NCBI GenBank assembly: GCA_022653075.1
Contig: JALCSB010000002.1
Span: 62,001-126,000 of the forward strand
DNA from: Intestinimonas sp.
Lineage (GTDB): Bacteria; Bacillota; Clostridia; Oscillospirales; Oscillospiraceae
DNA length: 64,000 nucleotides
Direction: 5' to 3'
Shown here: in pieces, positions 1 to 8,765 of the stretch
Layout: each line of letters starts with the position of its first letter
Position numbering within the stretch: position 1 is the first letter of the stretch
The notes under the pieces: model-generated
The model's input: the letters and a program-made list of their open reading frames with translations, nothing else
What the model was told of the DNA's origin: nothing
Database searches by the model: none
Translations under genes and position numbers: made by a program

Positions 1-1
1 A

Positions 2-109
2 ACGGGAACTTTACGTATCTCTTTCGGGCCGGACAGCACCCGCGCCGATGCGGACGCACTCATCAATGCGCTGGTCCAGATCAAATCGGAACGAATCTTT
101 GTGAGGTAA
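2..109 (+). CDS. Cysteine desulfurase family protein, C-terminal fragment (cut by window edge)
   Basis: The reading frame open from base 2 to the TAA at 107-109 encodes about 35 residues with the sequence LRISFGPDSTRADADAL, which matches the usual carboxyl end of NifS/IscS-type pyridoxal-phosphate cysteine desulfurases (typically 'LRISFGPDTTEEDVDAL'). The enzyme body lies upstream of the window. The stop lies 3 bases before the MATE start codon, so the two genes are probably co-transcribed. Family assignment rests on this short tail only. Confidence 0.6.
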   Translation, partial: TGTLRISFGPDSTRADADALINALVQIKSERIFVR

Positions 110-112
110 TTT

Positions 113-1504
113 ATGATTTCCTACATGAAGCGGGGCGGTGCCTTTTACCGAAATGTGTGGGCGCTCATGCTGCCGATCATTCTTCAAAACCTGATCACAA
201 CCTCTCTGGGCCTCATCGACACCTTTATGGTTGGCAGTCTGGGCGAGGCTCCGCTGGCGGCGGTAACCCTGGCAAACCTGCCTGTGTTCGTGATGGAGCT
301 GGTCATCTTCGGCCTGCAAAGCGGCTCCTCCGTCCTTATCAGCCAATACTGGGGCAAGCGGGACACAGATCAGATCAACCGGGTTGTCGGGATCACTTTC
401 TATGTGGCGGGGACCATCGCGGTAATCTTCGCGCTCCTTATGTTCTTTCTTCCCGTCCCGCTGATGCGTCTGCTCACCAACAACCAAAATCTGGCGGAGC
501 TTGCAGCGGGCTATGCCCGCATTGTGGGCTTTTCCTACCTCTTTAACAGCATCACCGGCGTGTATGTGGGTGCGCACCGCAGCATGGAAAATCCCCAGTT
601 GGGATTGATCATCTTCAGTATCTCCATGGGCACCAACACCCTTCTCAACTGGGTATTCATTTTCGGCCGCCTGGGCGCACCCGCTTTGGGCGTCATCGGC
701 GCGGCGCTGGCCACGCTGATCTCCCGTATCATTGAGTTTATTATCATGGCGGCCTATGCGCTGATCAACCGGCGCTTCCGTCTGCGATTTTCTCTGCTGC
801 TTCGGCCGGGCTCAGCCCTATTGGGCAGCTTCATCCATTTTTCCAGCCCAGTGATTTTCAATGAGACCATGTGGGGTCTGGGCACTTCGCTCTATAAGGT
901 CATCATGGGCCATATGGCGGACAGCACGGAAATTCTGGCCGCTTACGCGATCTCCGGTAACATCGAACAGATCTGCACCGTGGTCATCTTCGCCATGGCG
1001 GCCACCTCCTCCATTATCACCGGACGGGAAATCGGCGCCGGGCATACCGACACGGTCTATGATGTCTGCCGCTGTCTGGCAATGTTATCTTTTCTGTGCG
1101 GTGTAACAATGGGTGTGTTTATGATTGTCTTTACACGGGCGTTCCTCGCTCCGGTGGTCTATCCCATGTTTGGCCTTTCCGCGCATGCCAGCCAGATCTC
1201 CACCATGATGCTCACCTTTATCGGTGCGATTTTAGGCCTTCGCGCCTTTAACTCCACCAATATCGTGGGCGTTCTGCGGGGGGGTGGCGATGTCCGCGCC
1301 GCCATGATGATCGACTTGATTCCCATGTGGTTCGTGGCCCTTCCGCTGGCCTCTCTGTTTGGCTTGGTCCTCTGCTGGGGCATTTTCTGGGTCTATGTGG
1401 GTATGATCATGGAGAGCGTAACCAAGTTTTTTATGGGCATGATCCGGTTCCAGTCTCGGGCGTGGATCCACGATGTAACCATCCCCTCCGTTACGGTAAC
1501 ATAA
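113..1504 (+). CDS. MATE family efflux transporter
   Basis: A 463-residue, strongly hydrophobic protein with about twelve predicted membrane segments, the usual size for multidrug and toxic compound extrusion transporters. The N-terminal stretch (about residues 12-60: WALMLPIILQNLITTSLGLI, then DTFMVGSLGEAPLAAV) is the typical MATE first helix and loop, and the second half repeats the pattern. It should exchange Na+ or H+ for organic cations at the cytoplasmic membrane; the substrate cannot be read from the sequence. A GTGAGGT element precedes the ATG at 113. A bidirectional terminator follows. Confidence 0.9.
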   Translation: MISYMKRGGAFYRNVWALMLPIILQNLITTSLGLIDTFMVGSLGEAPLAAVTLANLPVFVMELVIFGLQSGSSVLISQYWGKRDTDQINRVVGITFYVAGTIAVIFALLMFFLPVPLMRLLTNNQNLAELAAGYARIVGFSYLFNSITGVYVGAHRSMENPQLGLIIFSISMGTNTLLNWVFIFGRLGAPALGVIGAALATLISRIIEFIIMAAYALINRRFRLRFSLLLRPGSALLGSFIHFSSPVIFNETMWGLGTSLYKVIMGHMADSTEILAAYAISGNIEQICTVVIFAMAATSSIITGREIGAGHTDTVYDVCRCLAMLSFLCGVTMGVFMIVFTRAFLAPVVYPMFGLSAHASQISTMMLTFIGAILGLRAFNSTNIVGVLRGGGDVRAAMMIDLIPMWFVALPLASLFGLVLCWGIFWVYVGMIMESVTKFFMGMIRFQSRAWIHDVTIPSVTVT

Positions 1505-1505
1505 A

Positions 1506-1545
1506 AAAGCCTGCTGGAGCATCTCATGCATTCCAGCAGGCTTTT
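1506..1545. terminator. Bidirectional intrinsic terminator between MATE gene and xth
   Basis: The inverted repeat AAAGCCTGCTGGA / TCCAGCAGGCTTT with a 12-base loop is flanked by an A-run on one side and a T-run on the other, so it can stop transcription of both convergent genes. Confidence 0.85.
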
Positions 1546-2300
1546 TATTCCGAGATCGTCAGCGACACGGGACAGTGGTCGCTGCCATAAATTTCGGTAT
1601 GGATTTCAGCGGCAGCGATATGCTCTCGCAGGCGGTCGGACGTAAGAAAATAGTCAATGCGCCAGCCCGCGTTCTTCTCCCGGGCATGGAAACGGTAGCT
1701 CCACCAGGAGTAAACGCCCGTCACATCGGGATAGAGGAACCGGAAGGTATCAGTAAAGCCGGCGGAGAGCAGTTCGGTCATTTTGGCCCGTTCCTCATCG
1801 GAAAAACCGGCATGTCCCCGGTTGGGCTTGGGGTTCTTGAGGTCGATCTCTTCGTGGGCCACATTCATGTCGCCGCAGACCACGACGGGCTTTTTTTCAT
1901 CCAGTTCGCGGAGATACGCCCGGAAGGCGTCCTCCCATTCCATGCGGTAGGACAGCCGGGCCAGCCCGTCCTGAGAATTGGGGGTGTAGACGGTGACCAG
2001 ATAGAACGTCTCGAATTCCAACGTAATGGCGCGTCCTTCCCCCACATGTACCTCGTCTCCAATGTCATAGGCCACGGAAAGCGGCTCTTCCCGTGTAAAA
2101 ACTGCGGTGCCGGAGTAGCCCTTCTTTACCGCAGAATTCCAGTAATGAAGATAGCCGGGGGCATCCACTTCCGCCTGACCGGGCTGCATTTTCGTCTCCT
2201 GAAGGCAGAAAGCATCTGCATCCATCTGCCGGAACACATCCCAGAAGCCTTTCTTAATACAGGCCCGCAGGCCGTTTACATTCCAAGAAACCAGTTTCAT
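1545..2300 (-). CDS. xth: Exodeoxyribonuclease III (AP endonuclease, ExoA/XthA type)
   Basis: A 251-residue member of the endonuclease/exonuclease/phosphatase superfamily that cleaves 5' of abasic sites in base-excision repair. Catalytic motifs are all visible: SWNVNGLRA at the start, CLQETK (metal-binding Glu), YTPNSQ, GDMNVAHEEIDL (Asp and Asn of the active site), RIDYFLTS and the terminal GSDHCPV with the catalytic His. Length is normal for bacterial ExoA. Its start lies 18 bases beyond the murC stop codon on the same strand, so it is likely the second gene of a murC-xth transcript. Confidence 0.95.
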   Translation of the reverse strand: MKLVSWNVNGLRACIKKGFWDVFRQMDADAFCLQETKMQPGQAEVDAPGYLHYWNSAVKKGYSGTAVFTREEPLSVAYDIGDEVHVGEGRAITLEFETFYLVTVYTPNSQDGLARLSYRMEWEDAFRAYLRELDEKKPVVVCGDMNVAHEEIDLKNPKPNRGHAGFSDEERAKMTELLSAGFTDTFRFLYPDVTGVYSWWSYRFHAREKNAGWRIDYFLTSDRLREHIAAAEIHTEIYGSDHCPVSLTISE

Positions 2301-2317
2301 TCGTATGTCCTCCCGGC

Positions 2318-3691
2318 TTAGTCGCGGCTCACTAGGGTCTCGCCCACCGTGTAGATATCACCGGCGCCCACAGTCAGGATCAGATCGCCCGGCCGGGCGA
2401 TCTGCCGCAGATAGTCGGTAACCTGAGGCAGCGTGGCAAAAAAGTGGCTGCCGGGAATGTTCTGGGCCAAATCGTTGGAGGAAATACCCAGATTGTTGTC
2501 CTCCCGAGCCGCGAAGATTTCCGCCAGAATGGTAAGGTCGGGCTTTTTGAGCGCTTCCACAAAGTCATCGAACAGGGCGGCGGTTCGGGTATAGGTGTGG
2601 GGCTGGAACGCGCAGATGACCCGCTGATAGCCCAAGTTCATAGCGGTATCCAGCAAAGCCTTCAGCTCCCCGGGGTGGTGCGCGTAGTCGTCATAGACAG
2701 AGGCGCCGTGATACTCGCCCTTGTACTCGAACCGGCGGCCGGCGCCGTGGAAACTTGCCAGCCCCTTCTGTACCGCGCCGGCATCCGCGCCCAGAGCGAT
2801 GGACGCAGCCGCGGCGGCCAGGGCGTTTTTCACATTATGAATGCCGGGTACCTGCAGATTTACGCGGGTGAGCGCCACACCGTCGCAGATGATGTCAAAG
2901 GTGGGCAGACCGCCGTTCCAAACCAGATTGGCACTGTGCACATCGCCCTCGGTCAGGCCGAAAGTGCGCATGGGCCGAGTCTCACCCGCCAGTGTTTTCA
3001 TGGTGTTGGCGTCGTCCCGATTGGCAATGACAAGGCCGTTCTCCGGCACCAGATCGGCAAAAGTGCGGAAGGAGTGCTCTACATCGCCCAAGTCGTGGAA
3101 AAAGTCCAGATGATCAGCCTCAATGTTTAAAATAACCGCTACCGTGGGGAAAAAGGAAAGGAAAGAATTACAATACTCGCAGGATTCCAGAATGATGGTG
3201 TCTCCTTTGCCCACCCGGTACCCGGACCCCAGCAGGGGCAGCGTACCGCCGATCATGACGGTGGGGTCCAGCCCCGCGGCCATAATGATATGGGTGCACA
3301 TGGAGGTAGTGGTGGTCTTTCCGTGGGTGCCGGAAATGCACAGGGCATGCCTGTAATTTTTCATGATGGAACCCCATGCCTGCGCCCGCTCGAACACAGG
3401 CACGCCGAGGCTCCGGGCAGCGGCGATCTCAGGGTTGCTGTCGTGTACGGCGGCGGTACGGATGACCAGCTCCGCGTCCCCGATGTTCTCAGACCGATGG
3501 CCGATGGCAACGGGGATCCCCAGGGAACGCAGGTGGGCCACGGAGGCGCTCTCCCGCATATCGGAGCCGGTGATAACCATGCCCATGCCCCGGAGCACCT
3601 CAGCCAGCGGTGCCATGGATACTCCGCCGATTCCCACCAGGTGGGCCCGGCGACCGGGCTCAATATAGTCATGGATGTTATTCATAGCCAT
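2318..3691 (-). CDS. murC: UDP-N-acetylmuramate--L-alanine ligase
   Basis: MurC adds the first amino acid (L-Ala) to UDP-MurNAc in cytoplasmic peptidoglycan precursor synthesis. The protein (about 457 residues) has the N-terminal nucleotide-binding loop LVGIGGVSMAPLAE, the Mur-ligase ATP loop SGTHGKTTTTSM near residue 120, and YDDYAHHPGE in the central/C-terminal domains, all diagnostic for MurC. In-frame ATGs occur at 3703, 3691 and 3685; the AGAGG at about 3704-3708 abuts the first, so 3691 is preferred, but the start is not certain. Confidence 0.93.
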   Translation of the reverse strand: MAMNNIHDYIEPGRRAHLVGIGGVSMAPLAEVLRGMGMVITGSDMRESASVAHLRSLGIPVAIGHRSENIGDAELVIRTAAVHDSNPEIAAARSLGVPVFERAQAWGSIMKNYRHALCISGTHGKTTTTSMCTHIIMAAGLDPTVMIGGTLPLLGSGYRVGKGDTIILESCEYCNSFLSFFPTVAVILNIEADHLDFFHDLGDVEHSFRTFADLVPENGLVIANRDDANTMKTLAGETRPMRTFGLTEGDVHSANLVWNGGLPTFDIICDGVALTRVNLQVPGIHNVKNALAAAAASIALGADAGAVQKGLASFHGAGRRFEYKGEYHGASVYDDYAHHPGELKALLDTAMNLGYQRVICAFQPHTYTRTAALFDDFVEALKKPDLTILAEIFAAREDNNLGISSNDLAQNIPGSHFFATLPQVTDYLRQIARPGDLILTVGAGDIYTVGETLVSRD

Positions 3692-3807
3692 GGGTTTACA
3701 CATCCTCTTTTCAAGTTTATAATCATAATCTCTGGGAAACAGACATCATTATAAAGCTATTATAGTCGTTAAGCAAGAAAAAGATAACGGGAATCGGGTG
3801 AAATCTA

Positions 3808-4983
3808 ATGATAGACATACTCCCGCAGGCGGTACAAGCCTGTTGTGACACGCTCCGGGCGGCGGGCTACGCGGCCTTTCCTGTGGGTGGCTGTGTCCGG
3901 GACCTGTTGCTGGGCCGCACCCCCGGCGACTGGGATATCACCACCGCCGCGCCCCCGGAAGCGGTAATGGCCCGTTTTTCCCGCACGGTACCCACTGGTA
4001 TCCGTCACGGGACGGTCACAGTTCTGCTGGACGGCATGGCGCTGGAGGTTACCACCTTCCGGCGGGAAACGGGATACGCCGATGGAAGGCATCCGGACCA
4101 CGTGATTTTTATTCCCTCTCTGGAGGGGGATCTGGCCCGGCGGGATTTTACCATCAACGCCATGGCTCTCGGTGCGGATGGGCAAATCATCGACCCCTTC
4201 GGCGGACAGGGTGACCTGGCCACCCGGCGCATCCGAGCCGTGGGTGAACCGGCCCTACGTTTTCGGGAAGACGGGCTGCGTATTCTCCGTGCCGCCCGCT
4301 TTGCCGCCCAACTGGATTTTATCATCGAACCTGACACCGCCGCCGCTATGCGCGCCTTGGCCGACCGGCTGGAGGCCGTTTCCGGAGAACGCATTTGCGC
4401 GGAACTGGAAAAGCTGATCACCGCACCCCATCCGGAACGGGGCGGCCCGCTGGTGCCAGACGGCCTGCCGGAGCGGCTGTTTCCCACCGGAAAGTCGGCG
4501 GGATCCGTCCCCCTGGCTCGTCTGGCTCTGCTGGAGCCGGATGGGTTGTGCCGCTGGGCGGGCCTGGCCGCCCTCACCGGGCTTTCCCCCACCCGGCTGC
4601 CCATGGAAAAGCGTGTGGTACGGGCGGTGGAGCTGGGGCTGACCCTACCCCCTCTGGACGGGGAACTGGTATGCCTACACGCCCTGCGGGCCTGCGGGGT
4701 GGACGCCTGCCGAGCCGCCACCGCCGCATGGGACGCCCGAACCGGCACAAAAAAGCACAGCACCGCCCTCCGGGCGGCGCTGTGCAGTGGAATGCCCTGG
4801 AAACTGGCTGACTTGGATCTGACCGGCCGCGACCTGCTCCGCGCGGGCCTGCGCGGGCCGGAGATCGGGGCGGCTCTCTCCGCGCTTCTGGACCATGTGG
4901 TGGAACATCCGGAGGACAACCGGCGGACGCACCTGCTGACACTGGTCACTCAGCAGCGGAAAATCTGGACGAACAGGGCATAG
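3808..4983 (+). CDS. cca: CCA tRNA nucleotidyltransferase
   Basis: This 391-residue class II nucleotidyltransferase should add or repair the 3' CCA end of tRNAs. The N-terminal palm has GGCVRDLLLGRTPGDWDI with the catalytic DxD, then RRDFTINAMA and the RFREDGLRILRAARFAAQL motif that links to the helical tRNA-binding body. The carboxyl half is very rich in Ala/Leu/Arg, in line with local GC content. Its 3' end overlaps the 3' end of the convergent TetR gene by 34 bases, without an obvious terminator between them. Confidence 0.92.
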   Translation: MIDILPQAVQACCDTLRAAGYAAFPVGGCVRDLLLGRTPGDWDITTAAPPEAVMARFSRTVPTGIRHGTVTVLLDGMALEVTTFRRETGYADGRHPDHVIFIPSLEGDLARRDFTINAMALGADGQIIDPFGGQGDLATRRIRAVGEPALRFREDGLRILRAARFAAQLDFIIEPDTAAAMRALADRLEAVSGERICAELEKLITAPHPERGGPLVPDGLPERLFPTGKSAGSVPLARLALLEPDGLCRWAGLAALTGLSPTRLPMEKRVVRAVELGLTLPPLDGELVCLHALRACGVDACRAATAAWDARTGTKKHSTALRAALCSGMPWKLADLDLTGRDLLRAGLRGPEIGAALSALLDHVVEHPEDNRRTHLLTLVTQQRKIWTNRA

Positions 4984-5537
4984 TCCTCCTGCATCTTTGG
5001 CAGCAGGGGGTAACCATAATGGTGCAGAACCCAGTCAATGACCACGCCGCGAAAATGCCGGTAACAGAACTCGGCTACCCACTCCGGGCTGTGTTCCGGG
5101 TACAGAATCCCCTCCTGCTGCGCCTGGCGGAAGCAGTCCTCCATAATCTGAAAGGTATACCGGCTCCGGTCGATGGAGGGGGAGGACGGGTCGGTCATGC
5201 GGCGGCTGTAATAACGGCCTACCAGCTCGCTGCCCGCCTCCATGAATCTTGCATAGGACTCTAAAATATACCACAGCCTCTGCTGAGGCGGCTCCCCACC
5301 GTGCTCCTTCATCATTTGGCGCATGGAGTCGTCCAGCGGTGCGAAACCCTTGGTAATCAGAGCCTCCTTCGACGGAAAATGGTGATAAAAGGCGCCGGTG
5401 GTAATGCCGGCACGCTGACAGATATCCCGTACGGACATCTGGTCAAAACTTTCTTCCCGCATCAGTGCTAGAGCAGCCTGCATGATTCTTCGTTCCGTCT
5501 GCCTGGCCTGTTCCCTGCGGCGGTCTGCGTAATCCAT
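4950..5537 (-). CDS. TetR/AcrR family transcriptional regulator
   Basis: A 195-residue one-component repressor with an N-terminal TetR helix-turn-helix (residues about 14-60; ICQRAGITTGAFYHHFPSKE is the recognition helix signature) and a variable ligand-binding C-terminal domain. It is divergent from degV, and a near-palindrome (TAACAATGTTA) just downstream of the degV promoter is a candidate operator, so it may control itself and degV. The ligand is unknown. Confidence 0.88.
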   Translation of the reverse strand: MDYADRRREQARQTERRIMQAALALMREESFDQMSVRDICQRAGITTGAFYHHFPSKEALITKGFAPLDDSMRQMMKEHGGEPPQQRLWYILESYARFMEAGSELVGRYYSRRMTDPSSPSIDRSRYTFQIMEDCFRQAQQEGILYPEHSPEWVAEFCYRHFRGVVIDWVLHHYGYPLLPKMQEDYALFVQIFRC

Positions 5538-5559
5538 GTTCTACCCCTCCCGAAGGTGG

Positions 5560-5588
5560 TTGACAATGGCTTTCCTCTGCCTTATAAT
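5560..5588 (+). promoter_or_regulatory. Sigma-A type promoter for degV
   Basis: Perfect consensus -35 TTGACA (5560-5565) and -10 TATAAT (5583-5588) with a 17-base spacer. The TAACAATGTTA near-palindrome at 5597-5607 lies at the expected start of transcription and could be the TetR-type operator. Confidence 0.8.
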
Positions 5589-5662
5589 GGTCACATAACA
5601 ATGTTACGCAGCTATTATACCGGCTGTATTGGCATTTGTCAATCAATGGAGACGTGATAAAA

Positions 5663-6526
5663 ATGACGCCGAAGAAAATTGCTTTGTTAACGGATTCCTG
5701 TGCCGACCTCACCCCGGAAACGGCGGCGGAACAGGGAATTTATATAGTCCCGCTGAAAATTCGCTGCAAGAACGGCGAGTACTCGGACGGCGTGGATATT
5801 CATGCGGATGATGTAATCGCCCGTCTGAAGCAGGGCGAGCTGCCCCATACATCTTTGCCTGACGGCGGCGCGGTGGATGCGGCGTTCGACCGCATCGCGG
5901 CGGACGGCTATGACGGCGTGGTGGCGGTCATGCTCTCGGGTGGTCTGTCCGGAACCGCCAACATGGTCCGCATTCATGGCTCGGTGCGGCGGGACCTGAC
6001 GATAGCGGTATTTGACTCCCTGCGCGGTGCTCTGGCGCAGGGAGTCATTTTGTTGCAGCTGGCGGAGGACCTGCGGGGTGGCATGGGCTGGGAGGAAATC
6101 ACGCAGCGGCGGGTAGCACAGCTGATTCGGGGGACCCGCGCCTTTTTCTCTGTGGACACTCTGGAGTATCTCCAAAAGGGCGGTCGGATCGGCCGGGTAA
6201 CCGCACTGGCCGGCACCATGCTGCAAATCAAGCCTATCCTCACCTTTGTGGAGAATGGGGAGCTCGGCTCCGCCGCCAAAGTGCGGGGCCGCCGCCAGAT
6301 TCAGGATAAGCTCATTGAACTGGTGGTAAAAGAGGCGCAAGGGCATCAGGCCTATAATCTGGCCGTACTCAACTGCCAGGCCCCTGTTGAGATGGAACAG
6401 ATGAAAAAGAAGCTGGCCGCCGCGCTGCCGGATTATCATCATTTCTGGACCGGTGTACTGGACGGCACACTCAGCGTATATATCGGTTCCGGCGTACTGG
6501 GCGCGTGCGTCCAGTATTTGGACTAA
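5663..6526 (+). CDS. DegV family fatty-acid-binding protein
   Basis: A 287-residue DegV/FakB-like protein. Such proteins bind a fatty acid in a two-domain cleft and, where FakA is present, present it for phosphorylation. Seen here: TDSCADLTPE at the N terminus, the TSLPDGG loop, SGGLSGTANM and YLQKGGRIGRV, all conserved positions of the family. The ATG at 5663 follows GGAGACGTGA with good spacing; an earlier in-frame codon at 5636 lacks a ribosome binding site. It is followed after 5 bases by a phosphopantetheinyl transferase gene, probably in one operon. Confidence 0.9.
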   Translation: MTPKKIALLTDSCADLTPETAAEQGIYIVPLKIRCKNGEYSDGVDIHADDVIARLKQGELPHTSLPDGGAVDAAFDRIAADGYDGVVAVMLSGGLSGTANMVRIHGSVRRDLTIAVFDSLRGALAQGVILLQLAEDLRGGMGWEEITQRRVAQLIRGTRAFFSVDTLEYLQKGGRIGRVTALAGTMLQIKPILTFVENGELGSAAKVRGRRQIQDKLIELVVKEAQGHQAYNLAVLNCQAPVEMEQMKKKLAAALPDYHHFWTGVLDGTLSVYIGSGVLGACVQYLD

Positions 6527-6531
6527 AGCCC

Positions 6532-7038
6532 ATGATCACACTGCTGGCCTCCCACTCACTGGGCACTCACGCCCTGCTGGCCGCCGTTTTAAACCAGCGG
6601 TATGGCATAACTCCACTGCCAAAGCTGGCCCATCATGACGCCGGGAAACCCTTCTTTCCGGCCCATCCGGAAATTCAGTTCAGCCTGAGTGACAGCGGCG
6701 GTCTTGCCCTTTGCGCACTTGGAACCGGACCGGTTGGGGCCGACCTTGAAGTGCCGCGACCACGCCGGACAGGGCTGGAGCGGCTGGCCCGTTATGCGCT
6801 GACCGAGGCGGAGTACCACGCCTTTCTGGCCCAGGGCGGGAACTGGGCTGCCTTCTATCCGCTCTGGACGCGCCGGGAAGCCTGGTGCAAATACACGGGA
6901 GCCGGGCTGCCCGCTTCCCGGGGGCTGGATATCCCCGGCAATGTGGTGATAACCGGGTTGACCGGAGACGGATGGTACGGCGCGGTCTGCGCCGAAGAAC
7001 CCGCCGACAGCCCGATTTTATGGATCGAACACGAATAA
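6532..7038 (+). CDS. 4'-phosphopantetheinyl transferase superfamily protein
   Basis: A 168-residue protein with the two family motifs in order: GADLEV near residue 70 (metal-binding acid pair) and the WTRREAWCKYTGAG stretch near residue 115 (equivalent to the WxxKEAxxK motif). These enzymes move phosphopantetheine from CoA to carrier proteins. It is shorter than Sfp and longer than AcpS, so it is an Sfp-like, single-chain form. The start at 6532 lies just behind the degV stop codon, consistent with translational coupling. Confidence 0.8.
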   Translation: MITLLASHSLGTHALLAAVLNQRYGITPLPKLAHHDAGKPFFPAHPEIQFSLSDSGGLALCALGTGPVGADLEVPRPRRTGLERLARYALTEAEYHAFLAQGGNWAAFYPLWTRREAWCKYTGAGLPASRGLDIPGNVVITGLTGDGWYGAVCAEEPADSPILWIEHE

Positions 7039-7085
7039 ACCGCGCCGCTGTAAGCAGTTTTGCTCACAGCGGCGCGGTTGTTTTG
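7038..7085. terminator. Intrinsic terminator downstream of the phosphopantetheinyl transferase gene
   Basis: A 14-base perfect stem AACCGCGCCGCTGT / ACAGCGGCGCGGTT with a short GTTTT tail; it begins at the transferase stop codon and separates it from the convergent rplT operon. Confidence 0.8.
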
Positions 7086-7114
7086 GGTTATAAAAGCATC
7101 GAGAGATGCTATCG

Positions 7115-7471
7115 TCAGGCCAGCTTGGCCTTCGCCATCTCGGTGAGCGTGGCAAACGCGGGCTTGTCGTTCACGGCCAGCTCCGCGAGCATCTTGCGGT
7201 TAATCTGTACACCAGCCTTTTTCAGACCGTTCATAAAGGTGGAGTAATTCATGCCGTTTATCTTGCAGGCGGCGCTGATGCGGGTGATCCACAGAGAGCG
7301 GAAATCACGCTTTTTCAGGCGGCGGCCGGTGTAGGCATACTTCAGGGACTTCATGACCTGCTCGTTGGCCATCTTAAAGTGCTTGCTTTTGGACCCCCAA
7401 TAGCCCTTGGCAAGCTTCAGGATCTTATTTCTTCTCTTGCGCGTCATCATCGCGCCTTTGACTCTAGCCAT
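7115..7471 (-). CDS. rplT: 50S ribosomal protein L20
   Basis: A 118-residue, very basic protein opening [20 protein letters not shown], with [25 protein letters not shown] in the middle, the classic L20 sequence. L20 binds 23S rRNA early in 50S assembly and in Firmicutes also binds the infC leader to repress its own operon. It is the last gene of infC-rpmI-rplT, with L35 27 bases upstream. Confidence 0.98.
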   Translation of the reverse strand: MARVKGAMMTRKRRNKILKLAKGYWGSKSKHFKMANEQVMKSLKYAYTGRRLKKRDFRSLWITRISAACKINGMNYSTFMNGLKKAGVQINRKMLAELAVNDKPAFATLTEMAKAKLA

Positions 7472-7497
7472 TGTATTGTAAGCCTCCTAAGTTATTC

Positions 7498-7701
7498 TTA
7501 TTTGTAAGGGATCATGCGCCGAATGGTAGACGCATTGGTCACGTCCGCATAAGTAGCGGCACGGAGGCCTCTCTTGCGCTTGGTGGTCTTGCCATGGCCA
7601 TTGAGCAAATGAGACTTAAAAGCATGGGCGCGCTTGACCTTGCCCGTTTTGGTGAGCTTGAATCTCTTTTTCGCGCCACTGTGTGTTTTAAGCTTAGGCA
7701 T
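7498..7701 (-). CDS. rpmI: 50S ribosomal protein L35
   Basis: A 67-residue basic protein, [20 protein letters not shown] at the start, as expected for L35. It is the middle gene of the infC-rpmI-rplT operon and is preceded by AAAAGGAGTTAATCACT. Confidence 0.98.
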   Translation of the reverse strand: MPKLKTHSGAKKRFKLTKTGKVKRAHAFKSHLLNGHGKTTKRKRGLRAATYADVTNASTIRRMIPYK

Positions 7702-7737
7702 AGTGATTAACTCCTTTTTATCAGTTAGGTTAAGGGA

Positions 7738-8265
7738 TTACTTGGCGTCCTTGGCGGCCTTGGGGGACAGAAACATGTTCATATGCCGTCCCTCCAGCTT
7801 GGGCTCCTTATCCATGATAGCAAGCTCAGAGCAGGTGTCCGCGAACCGGAGCAGCAGTTCCCGGCCAAGCACAGTATGGGCCATTTCACGGCCGCGGAAA
7901 CGGACCGTCACCTTAACCCGGTCACCTTCGCCCAGAAATTTTTGCGCGTTGCGGAGCTTGACGTTAAAATCGCCCACATCGATGCCGGGGGACATGCGTA
8001 CCTCTTTAATCTCTACGACATGCTGGTTTTTCCTGGCCTCTTTCTCCCGTTTTGCCTGTTCAAACTTATACTTGCCATAATCCATCAGCTTACACACCGG
8101 GGGATTGGCAGCGGGAGAGATTTTCACCAGGTCCAAATTGGCTTCCTCAGCTTTTTCCATGGCGTTACGGGCAGACATGATGCCCAGCTGTTCCCCGGTA
8201 TTGGAAATCAGCCGTACTTCACGGTCCCGGATTTCGTCGTTGATTTGATGAGTCATGTTACTGAT
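7738..8265 (-). CDS. infC: Translation initiation factor IF-3, probable ATC start
   Basis: IF-3 keeps the 30S subunit free and checks the start codon. The protein (about 175 residues) has the N-domain NDEIRDREVRLI and GIMSARNAMEKAEE, the central MDYGKYKFEQAKREKEARK helix, and the C-domain KVTVRFRGREMAH. Start choice: the ATG at 8256 lies 16 bases from the GGAGGTG element, too far, whereas an in-frame ATC at 8265 lies 7 bases from it. IF-3 genes are known to use rare AUU/AUC starts for autogenous control, so 8265 is preferred; if the ATG is used, the gene begins at 8256. Confidence 0.93.
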   Translation of the reverse strand: MSNMTHQINDEIRDREVRLISNTGEQLGIMSARNAMEKAEEANLDLVKISPAANPPVCKLMDYGKYKFEQAKREKEARKNQHVVEIKEVRMSPGIDVGDFNVKLRNAQKFLGEGDRVKVTVRFRGREMAHTVLGRELLLRFADTCSELAIMDKEPKLEGRHMNMFLSPKAAKDAK

Positions 8266-8284
8266 ACCAAAGCACCTCCAATAT

Positions 8285-8443
8285 AAATTTCAGATAATGA
8301 AAAGACGGACACCCGGAAGGGTACCCGTCATACACACAGACACAGCCCCACGCAGAAATGCGTGGGCCGAGACAATGTTGACCCCTTTGCCACTGGCTTG
8401 AGGTGAGGACGGGGGTACCGTTCCTGCTTTATTTTGCAGTGAA
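8285..8443 (-). promoter_or_regulatory. infC leader with hairpin and attenuator (L20-leader type)
   Basis: The roughly 170-base transcript leader upstream of infC carries a perfect CCCACGCA / TGCGTGGG hairpin (8351-8370) and, just before the ribosome binding site, a GACGGGTACCC / GGGTGTCCGTC hairpin followed by TTTTC (about 8299-8330), which reads as an intrinsic terminator. This is the layout of Firmicute L20 leaders, where excess L20 promotes premature termination. The family assignment is by position and structure, not by a covariance search. Confidence 0.65.
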
Positions 8444-8472
8444 AGTATAACAGATTGACTACGATTTGTCAA
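8444..8472 (-). promoter_or_regulatory. Promoter of infC-rpmI-rplT
   Basis: On the minus strand TTGACA (8472-8467), a 17-base spacer, then TATACT (8449-8444), near-perfect sigma-A consensus, reading into the infC leader. Confidence 0.85.
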
Positions 8473-8495
8473 GACTATTCCGCCGTGCATGTTTT

Positions 8496-8765
8496 TCATC
8501 GGGTCAACTTTTCGTTTTTCTTCTCCTGCGCCTCCTTCAGCGCCCTGGCAAGCTGGTCCGGACACGACGTGGACTTGAATCCGCAGCGGATGCCGCTCAA
8601 TCGGTCGATTACGTCCTGCACCTTCATCCCAGTTACCAGCTTGGAGATTCCCTGCAAATTTCCGGAACAGCCTCCCTCCACTTTTAGGGACCGAACCACA
8701 TCCCCGTCCAACTCAATCTTCATCTTCCGGGAGCAGGTCCCCCGAGGCGTATACGTAATCGTCAT
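8496..8765 (-). CDS. Stand-alone TSCPD domain protein (TIGR03905-like)
   Basis: An 89-residue protein that contains CSGNLQGISKLVTGM and the signature STSCPDQLARALKEA. The TSCPD domain is also found at the carboxyl end of class II ribonucleotide reductases, including the NrdJ encoded just to the right (VTSCPDAIAKTIEK near residue 675). The start at 8765 has AAGGAAGAGG upstream. The role of stand-alone copies is not established; proximity suggests a link to reductase regulation or metal binding, which is inference. Confidence 0.8.
   Translation of the reverse strand: MTITYTPRGTCSRKMKIELDGDVVRSLKVEGGCSGNLQGISKLVTGMKVQDVIDRLSGIRCGFKSTSCPDQLARALKEAQEKKNEKLTR

Noticed and set aside
8290..8565. 91-codon leftward frame overlapping the infC leader and promoter
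   Set aside because: It covers the promoter and attenuator of infC and has no coding signature.
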